From positions 62,001 through 126,000 of the forward strand of contig NZ_KB893783.1 of NCBI RefSeq assembly GCF_000374165.1: a stretch of DNA of 64,000 bases. The letters are read 5' to 3'. The translations under genes were made by a program, and so were the position numbers. A model generated the notes under the pieces. It did no database searches, had not been told where the DNA came from, and saw only the letters and a list, made by a program, of their open reading frames with translations. Position 1 is the stretch's first letter, and each line of letters opens with the position of its first letter. This document shows, one piece after another, positions 58,293 through 64,000 of this stretch. The stretch comes from Parafrankia elaeagni. Lineage in GTDB: Bacteria > Actinomycetota > Actinomycetes > Frankiales > Frankiaceae.

Positions 58293-59614
58293 CGGTCATC
58301 GAGACCCGCCAGCCGGGAGCCGACACGGCGACCACGCCCGGGTTCGACGTCGAGCGGGTCCGCCGCGACTTCCCGATCCTCTCCCGCACCGTGCACGACG
58401 GCCTGCCGCTGGTCTACCTCGACAGCGCCGCGACGTCGCAGAAGCCGCTGGCCGTCCTCGACGCCGAGCGGACCTACTACGAGCGGCACAACGCCAACGT
58501 GCACCGCGGCATCCACGTGCTCGCCGAGGAGGCCACGGCCCTCTACGAGGACGCGCGGGACCGGATCGCGGCGTTCGTCGGCGCACCCGACCGGCGCGAG
58601 ATCGTGTTCACCAAGAACTCCTCCGAGGCGCTGAACCTGGTCGCCTACGCGATGAGCAACGCGGTCTCCGGCGGTGCGGAGGCGGAGCGCTTCCGGCTCG
58701 GCCCCGGCGACGAGGTCGTCATCACCGAGATGGAGCACCACTCCAACCTGGTGCCCTGGCAGATGCTGTGTGCCCGCACCGGCGCGACCCTGCGCTGGAT
58801 CGGCCTCACCGAGGACGGCCGGCTCGACCTGGCCCACCTCGACGAGGTCATCACCGAGCGGGCGAAGGTCGTCTCGTTCGTCCACCAGTCCAACATCCTG
58901 GGCACGGTGAACCCGGTCGCGACGATCGTCGCCCGGGCCCGCGCGGTCGGCGCGCTCACCGTGCTCGACGGCTCGCAGTCGGTGCCGCACATGCCGATCG
59001 ACGTCGTCGAGCTCGGCGTGGACTTCCTCGCCTTCACCGGGCACAAGATGTGCGGGCCCACCGGCATCGGTGTGCTGTGGGGCCGGCGTGAGCTGCTCGA
59101 GGTCATGCCGCCGTTCCTCGGCGGCGGCGAGATGATCGAGGTCGTCACGATGGAGGCCTCCACCTACGCGGCCCCGCCGCACCGGTTCGAGGCCGGCACG
59201 CCGATGATCTCGCAGGCGGTGGCGCTCGGCGCCGCCGTCGACTACCTGACCGGCCTGGGCATGGAGGCCGTCGCCGCGCACGAGCACGAGGTCACCGCCT
59301 ACGCGCTCGACGCGCTGGCGGCCGTGCCGGGCCTGCGGATCATCGGCCCGCCGACACCGCAGGACCGCGGCGGGGCGATCTCCTTCTCCCTGCGCGACTC
59401 CGAGGACCGGCCGCTGCACCCGCACGACATCGGCCAGATCCTGGACGAGCAGGGCATCGCGGTACGGGTCGGGCACCACTGTGCCCGCCCGGTCTGCCTC
59501 CGCTACGGCGTCCCGGCGACGACCCGGGCGTCGTTCCACCTCTACACGACGACCGCCGAGGTCGACGCGCTGGTGGAAGGGCTCGGGCAGGTCAGGAGGT
59601 TCTTCCTGAGGTGA
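58289..59614 (+). CDS. sufS: Cysteine desulfurase SufS
   Basis: PLP enzyme that releases sulfur from cysteine for cluster assembly, 441 residues. LVYLDSAATSQKP, NANVHRGIHVLAEEAT, EMEHHSNLVPWQ, DGSQSVPHMPIDV, PLP lysine Lys253 in FTGHKMCGPTGIG and the persulfide Cys398 in VGHHCARPVC. ATG overlaps sufC by 4 bases, and the stop overlaps sufU. Confidence 0.96.
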   Translation: MTVIETRQPGADTATTPGFDVERVRRDFPILSRTVHDGLPLVYLDSAATSQKPLAVLDAERTYYERHNANVHRGIHVLAEEATALYEDARDRIAAFVGAPDRREIVFTKNSSEALNLVAYAMSNAVSGGAEAERFRLGPGDEVVITEMEHHSNLVPWQMLCARTGATLRWIGLTEDGRLDLAHLDEVITERAKVVSFVHQSNILGTVNPVATIVARARAVGALTVLDGSQSVPHMPIDVVELGVDFLAFTGHKMCGPTGIGVLWGRRELLEVMPPFLGGGEMIEVVTMEASTYAAPPHRFEAGTPMISQAVALGAAVDYLTGLGMEAVAAHEHEVTAYALDALAAVPGLRIIGPPTPQDRGGAISFSLRDSEDRPLHPHDIGQILDEQGIAVRVGHHCARPVCLRYGVPATTRASFHLYTTTAEVDALVEGLGQVRRFFLR

Positions 59615-60081
59615 AGCTCGACTCCATGTACCAGGAGATCATCCTGGATCACTACCGCAACCCGCACCACCGCGGCCTACGCGACCCGTTCGACGCCGAG
59701 GTGCACCACGTCAACCCGACCTGCGGCGACGAGGTGACCCTGCGGGTCCGCGTCGCCGACGGTGTCGTGGCGGACGTGTCCTACGAGAGCGAGGGCTGCT
59801 CGATCAGCCAGGCGTCGGCGAGCGTGATGGCCGACCTGGTGATCGGGAAGTCGGTGGCGGCGGCGCTGGAACTCGAACGCGAGTTCCTGGCGCTGATGCA
59901 GTCGCGCGGCACCCAGGAGGGTGACGAGGAGGTTCTGGAGGACGCGGTCGCGTTCTCGGGTGTCTCCAAGTACCCGGCCCGGGTGAAGTGCGCCCTGCTG
60001 TCGTGGATGGCCTGGAAGGACGCCACCGCGCAGGCCACCAGTGCCGCCACCCGGACCTCCGTCCCGGAGCAGGAGACATGA
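59611..60081 (+). CDS. sufU: Sulfur transfer protein SufU
   Basis: Zinc-dependent partner that takes sulfur from SufS, 156 residues. MYQEIILDHYRNPHHRG, Cys38 and Asp40 in NPTCGDEV, Cys63 in ESEGCSISQAS and Cys127 in ARVKCALLSW. The insertion between the second and third cysteines (ALELEREFLALMQSRG) marks the SufU type, not IscU. The C-terminal 20 residues are low-complexity. It overlaps sufS at the start and sufT at the end. Confidence 0.95.
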   Translation: MKLDSMYQEIILDHYRNPHHRGLRDPFDAEVHHVNPTCGDEVTLRVRVADGVVADVSYESEGCSISQASASVMADLVIGKSVAAALELEREFLALMQSRGTQEGDEEVLEDAVAFSGVSKYPARVKCALLSWMAWKDATAQATSAATRTSVPEQET

Positions 60082-60527
60082 CCATGACCGAGACCACCAC
60101 CACCTCCGTCACCGAGGAGTCGGCCCTCGCCGAGTCGGCCGAGGCCGCGGCGGCTCAGCCCGCGGCGGCGCCGGCCGTCGTCACCGAGCGGGCCCTCGTC
60201 GTGGAGAAGGCGTCCTTCGACGACGTCGAGGAGGCCATGCGGGACGTGGTCGACCCCGAGCTCGGGATCAACGTCGTCGACCTCGGCCTCGTCTACGGCA
60301 TCAACATCGCCGACGACAACACGGTCACCCTCGACATGACGCTGACGTCGGCGGCCTGCCCGCTGACGGACGTCATCGAGGACCAGACCCGCTCGGCGCT
60401 CGTCGACGGCCCGGACAACCTGGTCAACGACGTGACGATCAACTGGGTCTGGATGCCGCCGTGGGGTCCGGACAAGATCACCGATGACGGCCGGGAGCAG
60501 CTGCGCGCCCTCGGCTTCAACGTCTGA
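60078..60527 (+). CDS. sufT: SufT, MIP18/DUF59 family Fe-S protein
   Basis: Protein of 149 residues. After a 40-residue Ala/Glu/Thr-rich N-terminus comes the DUF59 core: VEEAMRDVVDPELGINVVDL, GLVYGINI, TLDMTLTSAACPLTDVI with the conserved cysteine, and VWMPPWGPDKITDDGREQLR. Members help in Fe-S maturation. ATG 60078 overlaps the sufU stop and follows AGGAG; ATG 60084 is possible. It is the last gene of the suf operon; a hairpin follows. Confidence 0.95.
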   Translation: MTMTETTTTSVTEESALAESAEAAAAQPAAAPAVVTERALVVEKASFDDVEEAMRDVVDPELGINVVDLGLVYGINIADDNTVTLDMTLTSAACPLTDVIEDQTRSALVDGPDNLVNDVTINWVWMPPWGPDKITDDGREQLRALGFNV

Positions 60528-60593
60528 CACCCAGCTCCACCCGTCCGGGTCATGACTCCTCGTGACCGGGCCGGTCCTGTGGCCACCGGTGTG

Positions 60594-60628
60594 ATCCGGC
60601 CGTTCCCCGCCCGTGGGAGCGGCCGGAT
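60594..60628 (+). terminator. Hairpin after sufT
   Basis: Perfect 9-bp stem ATCCGGCCG/CGGCCGGAT with a 17-base loop, 66 bases after the sufT stop. A probable terminator of the suf operon. Between it and glgC lie a possible -10 TAGGCT (60684-60689) and an unpaired TTGACG (60650-60655) that is too far away (28 bases) to form a standard promoter with it. Confidence 0.5.
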
Positions 60629-60815
60629 CGGCGTCCCGGGCCAGCAGTTTTGACGCGAAGCGAGCCGCCTCCCGGCCGCCTTGTAGGCTCCGTGATGACC
60701 GGAATCCAGCATGACGCGGCACATGTCCGATCACGTGCCGGAACCGCTGGCGACCGGTCGCAGCCGGGGCGGATCCACCCCGGATCCGGGCGGAAGACGG
60801 GGAGCCGGCCGAAGA

Positions 60816-62054
60816 ATGCGCAGCCCGCGGGTGCTGGGCCTGGTCTTGGCAGGGGGTGCCGGCAGTCGCCTGGCGCCACTGACCGCGGACCGAGCGAAGC
60901 CGGCCGTTCCTTTCGGCGGTATCTACCGCCTGGTCGACTTCGTACTGTCGAACCTGGTCAACGCCGGATACCTGCGTATCGCGGTACTGACCCAGTACAA
61001 GAGCCACAGTCTGGACCGCCACATCACCACCACCTGGCGGATGAGCAACCTGCTGGGCAACTACGTGACGCCGGTGCCGGCGCAGCAGCGCCTCGGCCCG
61101 CAGTGGTTCTCCGGCAGCGCCGACGCCATCCACCAGTCGCTGAACCTCGTCCATGACGAGGCCCCGGACATCGTCGTCGTCTTCGGCGCCGACCACGTCT
61201 ACCGCATGGACCCCCGCCAGATGGTCGCGCAGCACCTGGAGTCCGGTGCCGGAGTGACCGTCGCGGGCCTGCGGGTCCCCCGCTCGGAGGGCTCCGCCTT
61301 CGGGGTGATCCGCCCCGCGCCTGACGGGATCTCCATCGCCGAGTTCCTCGAGAAGCCGGCGGATCCACCAGGGCTGCCCGGTACCCCGGACGAGATCTTC
61401 GCCTCGATGGGCAACTACGTCTTCACGACCGACGTCCTCATCGACGCCCTGCGGGCCGACGCCGCCGACCGGGACAGCGTGCACGACATGGGCGGGAGCA
61501 TCGTGCCGATGCTGGTCGAGCAGAGCATGGCGGCGGTGTACGACTTCGCCGGCAACGACGTGCCCGGGGCGCTCGACCGCGACCGCGGCTACTGGCGGGA
61601 CGTCGGCACGCTCGACTCCTACTACGACGCGCACATGGACCTGTGCGCGCTCGATCCCGTCTTCAACCTGTACAACCGCGACTGGCCGATCTACACCAAC
61701 GTCCCGCCGGTGCCGCCGGCGAAGTTCGTCCATGACAGCCCCGGCCGGGTGGGCGTCGCCACCGACAGCATCGTCAGCAACGGCGTGATCGTCTCCGGCG
61801 GAACGGTGCGGCGGTCCGTGCTCTCCCCGGGGGTGCGGGTCAACTCGTGGGCGTCGGTCGACAGCGCGGTCCTCATGGACAACGCCGTCATCGGACGTCG
61901 CGCCGTCGTCCGGAACGCCATCCTGGACAAGAACGTCGTCGTACCCCCGGGCGCGATGGTCGGGGTCGACAAGGACCATGACCGGGCACGCGGCTACCAG
62001 GTCAGTGCGGCCGGCGTCACCGTCGTCGGCAAGGGCGTCACCATCGCGGACTGA
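60816..62054 (+). CDS. glgC: Glucose-1-phosphate adenylyltransferase
   Basis: Makes ADP-glucose for glycogen-type glucan synthesis. It has 412 residues. Nucleotide-binding [20 protein letters not shown], the substrate region [56 protein letters not shown], and a left-handed beta-helix end ([20 protein letters not shown]). ATG 60816 is chosen because the family starts there; ATG 60711 would add 35 non-conserved residues. glgA follows 53 bases later on the same strand. Confidence 0.95.
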   Translation: MRSPRVLGLVLAGGAGSRLAPLTADRAKPAVPFGGIYRLVDFVLSNLVNAGYLRIAVLTQYKSHSLDRHITTTWRMSNLLGNYVTPVPAQQRLGPQWFSGSADAIHQSLNLVHDEAPDIVVVFGADHVYRMDPRQMVAQHLESGAGVTVAGLRVPRSEGSAFGVIRPAPDGISIAEFLEKPADPPGLPGTPDEIFASMGNYVFTTDVLIDALRADAADRDSVHDMGGSIVPMLVEQSMAAVYDFAGNDVPGALDRDRGYWRDVGTLDSYYDAHMDLCALDPVFNLYNRDWPIYTNVPPVPPAKFVHDSPGRVGVATDSIVSNGVIVSGGTVRRSVLSPGVRVNSWASVDSAVLMDNAVIGRRAVVRNAILDKNVVVPPGAMVGVDKDHDRARGYQVSAAGVTVVGKGVTIAD

Positions 62055-62107
62055 CCGGCGCCGGCGCCCGGCCGGCGACCGCAACCAGGCGGAGGATCGA
62101 GAGACGG

Positions 62108-63292
62108 ATGCGCGTCGCGCTGCTCACACGGGAGTTTCCACCGGACGTCTACGGCGGCGCCGGCGTGCACGTCGAGTACCTCGCCCGCGAGCTGGCCCGG
62201 CTGGTCGAGCTCACCGTCCACTGCGAGGGCGGGCCACGCCCGCCCGCCGCCGCCGCGGTGCCCGTGCCGCCCGCGGTGGTCGGGCACCGGCCCTGGCCCG
62301 CGCTCGACGGCGCCAACGACGCGCTGCGGATCGCCTCGATGGACCTGTCGATGGCGGCGGCGGTCAATACCTCCGGCGGCGCCGACGTGGTGCACTCCCA
62401 CACCTGGTACACCAACCTCGCGGGGCACCTGACCGCCCTCGTCGAGGGCATCCCGCACGTGATGACCGCGCACTCGCTGGAGCCGCGGCGACCCTGGAAG
62501 GCCGAACAGCTCGGCGGAGGCTACCGCCTGTCGTCCTGGGCCGAGCAGGTCGCGATCAGCTCGGCGGCGGCGGTGGTGGCGGTCAGCGACGGGATGCGCG
62601 CCGACATCCTGGACGCCTACCCGCAGGTCGACCCCGGGCGCGTCCACGTGATCCGCAACGGCATCGACACCGACGAGTACGCCCCGGACCCGCGGACGGA
62701 CGTCCTCGAACGCCACGGCGTGGACCCGGACCGGCCGTCCGTGGTCTTCGTCGGGCGGATCACCCGGCAGAAGGGGCTGCCGGTGCTGCTGCGGGCGGCC
62801 GCCGACCTCGACCCGTCCGCCCAGCTCGTGCTGTGCGCGGGGGCGCCGGACACCGAGGAGCTGCACGCCGAGGTCACCGCCGGGGTGAACAGCCTGCGCG
62901 GCAGCCGTGACGGGGTGGTCTGGCTGTCCGGGATGCTGGCCAAGCCGGAGGTCATCCAGCTGCTGACACACGCGACGGTGTTCGTGTGCCCGTCGGTGTA
63001 CGAGCCGCTGGGCATCGTGAACCTGGAGGCGATGGCCTGCGGCACCGCCGTGGTCGCCTCCCGGGTCGGCGGGATCCCGGAGGTGGTGGCACACGGCGAG
63101 ACCGGCCTGCTCGTCCCGCCGGACGATCCGGCGGCGCTGGCGGCGGCCGTCAACGAGCTTCTGGCCGACCCGGCGCGGGCCGCCCGGATGGGGCGGGCCG
63201 GCCGGGAGCGCGCCGTCGCCGCGTTCGGCTGGCCGGCCGTGGCCGAGCGCACCGCACGCCTCTACGGCCAGCTGGTGGACGGGCGCGCCTGA
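62108..63292 (+). CDS. glgA: Glycogen synthase, actinobacterial GT4 type (GlgA/GlgM)
   Basis: GT4 glycosyltransferase of 394 residues using ADP-glucose. N-terminal LLTREFPPDVYGGAGVHVEY, HSHTWYTNLAGHL, VFVGRITRQKGLPVLLRA and the EX7E site in PSVYEPLGIVNLEAMACGTA. Mycobacterial members of this type mainly make maltose-1-phosphate for the GlgE route (GlgM), so the product may be that and not a direct glucan. ATG 62108 follows GGAGGATCG. It ends before a large hairpin shared with rfbB. Confidence 0.93.
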   Translation: MRVALLTREFPPDVYGGAGVHVEYLARELARLVELTVHCEGGPRPPAAAAVPVPPAVVGHRPWPALDGANDALRIASMDLSMAAAVNTSGGADVVHSHTWYTNLAGHLTALVEGIPHVMTAHSLEPRRPWKAEQLGGGYRLSSWAEQVAISSAAAVVAVSDGMRADILDAYPQVDPGRVHVIRNGIDTDEYAPDPRTDVLERHGVDPDRPSVVFVGRITRQKGLPVLLRAAADLDPSAQLVLCAGAPDTEELHAEVTAGVNSLRGSRDGVVWLSGMLAKPEVIQLLTHATVFVCPSVYEPLGIVNLEAMACGTAVVASRVGGIPEVVAHGETGLLVPPDDPAALAAAVNELLADPARAARMGRAGRERAVAAFGWPAVAERTARLYGQLVDGRA

Positions 63293-63317
63293 CCCGGCCC
63301 GGCGGCCCTCCGGCACC

Positions 63318-63361
63318 GCCCCCGCCTGGCCGTGCGAGGCCGTGCGAGGCCAGGCGGGGGC
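63318..63361. terminator. Bidirectional hairpin between glgA and rfbB
   Basis: Perfect 14-bp stem GCCCCCGCCTGGCC (63318-63331) / GGCCAGGCGGGGGC (63348-63361) with a 16-base loop. The loop begins GTGCGAGGCC and the motif GTGCGAGGC is repeated at its end. It lies between two convergent stops and probably ends both transcripts. Confidence 0.8.
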
Positions 63362-63392
63362 GAGCCAGCCAAGGGCCCCGGGGCGGGTTTCC

Positions 63393-64000
63393 CTAGCCCT
63401 GCCAGGCGGTCTCCGAGACCGGCGAGCGCCCGAGCAGCGGCCGCCACCAGGCCTCGTTGTCGCGGTACCAGGCGATGGTCGCCTTCATGCCGTCCGCGAA
63501 GCTGATCCGCGGCTCCCAGCCCAGCGCCGTCCGCAGCTTGCCGGAGTCGAGCAGGTAGCGGCGGTCGTGCGAGGGCCGGTCGGGCACGATCGTCTTGAGC
63601 GACGCGGGCAGGCCCAGCTCGCCGAGGATCAGGTCCGCGATGGTCTCGATGTCGGCCTCGATGCCGCTGCCCACGTGGTAGGTCTCGCCGACCGTGCCCC
63701 GCTCCAGGACGGCCTCGATGGCCCGGCAGTGGTCGACGACGTGCAGCCATTCCCGCCGGTTCTTCGTCGACGCGTACAGCGGCAGCGACTCGCCCTGCAG
63801 CGCCCGGGTCACGAAGAGCGGGATGACCTTCTCCGGGAACTGGAACGGCCCGTAGTTGTTCGAGCAGTTGGTGATCGTGATCGGCAGGCCGTAGGTGTAC
63901 CCGTAGGAGCGCACGGCGTGGTCCGAACCGGCCTTGGCGGCGTTGTAGGGCGTCCGCGGCAGGTAGGGCGAGTCCTCGGTGAAGGCGCCCGGGTCGTCGA
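63393..64000 (-). CDS. rfbB: dTDP-glucose 4,6-dehydratase, 5' part outside the window
   Basis: C-terminal two thirds of an extended short-chain dehydrogenase that makes dTDP-4-keto-6-deoxyglucose, the precursor of dTDP-rhamnose. The frame is open to the right edge: residues there read PGAFTEDSPYLPRTPYNAAK, which holds the catalytic Tyr and Lys (YxxxK), then AGSDHAVRSYGYTYGLPITI, NCSNNYGPFQFPEKVIPLFV, GESLPLYASTKNRREWLHVV and DHCRAI. The motif NNYGPFQFPEKVIPL is diagnostic of RfbB. It is convergent with glgA. Confidence 0.95.
   Translation of the reverse strand, partial: DDPGAFTEDSPYLPRTPYNAAKAGSDHAVRSYGYTYGLPITITNCSNNYGPFQFPEKVIPLFVTRALQGESLPLYASTKNRREWLHVVDHCRAIEAVLERGTVGETYHVGSGIEADIETIADLILGELGLPASLKTIVPDRPSHDRRYLLDSGKLRTALGWEPRISFADGMKATIAWYRDNEAWWRPLLGRSPVSETAWQG

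Noticed and set aside
60650-60689. Promoter TTGACG with TAGGCT before glgC
   Set aside because: The spacing between the two hexamers is 28 bases, too long for a standard sigma70-type promoter.

Overview
The window comes from a very GC-rich (roughly 70% or more by eye) filamentous, sporulating actinobacterium, most likely Frankia or a close relative. This is inferred from a WhiA gene in the uvrC-rapZ-yvcK-whiA cluster, an SsgA/SsgB-like protein, a BldD-like regulator, RbpA, OpcA, a Suf operon led by SufR, frequent GTG starts, 4-base gene overlaps and many Ala/Gly/Pro-rich linkers. No rRNA, tRNA, CRISPR array, insertion sequence or prophage was recognised. Most of the window is conserved chromosomal core.

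Layout. 1-6.7 kb: polA (5' end outside the window), then a large membrane-anchored GGDEF-EAL-GAF protein. 6.7-10 kb, all on the minus strand: a protealysin-like metallopeptidase, an ABC-type ligand-binding lipoprotein and a membrane protein. 10-15.5 kb: coaE, a methyltransferase, uvrB and a PucR-type regulator. 15.8-20.5 kb: a site-2-protease-like protein that lacks its metal ligands, a TerC-type transporter, a glycosyltransferase and a metallo-beta-lactamase-fold hydrolase. 20.9-34.1 kb: uvrA with a LexA-type box, a convergent SsgA/SsgB-like gene, then uvrC-rapZ-yvcK-whiA followed by gap-pgk-tpiA-secG. 34-38.7 kb: an oligopeptide-binding lipoprotein, rbpA, a Ser/Thr kinase and a small SHOCT membrane protein. 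38.8-43.7 kb (minus): tal-zwf-opcA-pgl. 44-48.2 kb: ctaB and ctaA flanking an XRE regulator, a broken nucleotidyltransferase gene and 0.87 kb without a recognisable gene. 48.3-53.5 kb (minus): an ABC-2 exporter, a BldD-like regulator, glpK and a lipoprotein. 53.8-60.5 kb: sufR-sufB-sufD-Rieske-sufC-sufS-sufU-sufT. 60.8-64 kb: glgC-glgA and a partial rfbB.

How the genes fit together. PolA and UvrA, UvrB and UvrC cover nucleotide excision repair from incision to resynthesis. gap-pgk-tpiA and tal-zwf-opcA-pgl cover lower glycolysis and the pentose phosphate pathway, although no transketolase gene lies beside tal. glgC-glgA divert sugar phosphate to glycogen-type glucan. ctaB and ctaA make heme O and heme A for cytochrome oxidase. 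The Suf operon builds Fe-S clusters. Developmental control is represented by WhiA, the SsgA/SsgB-like protein and a BldD-like protein whose C-terminal half keeps an RxD-X8-RxxD pattern like the c-di-GMP-binding motif of BldD. A c-di-GMP-type GGDEF-EAL enzyme is encoded in the same window.

The least ordinary items are the S2P-like pseudoprotease with a CBS pair, the BldD-like protein, the XRE-nucleotidyltransferase remnant with its hairpins, a 24-codon ORF just upstream of gap, and two regulatory boxes: a LexA-type box before uvrA and an inverted repeat across the sufR start codon. All functional statements rest on motif reading and recalled family knowledge; no database search was run.
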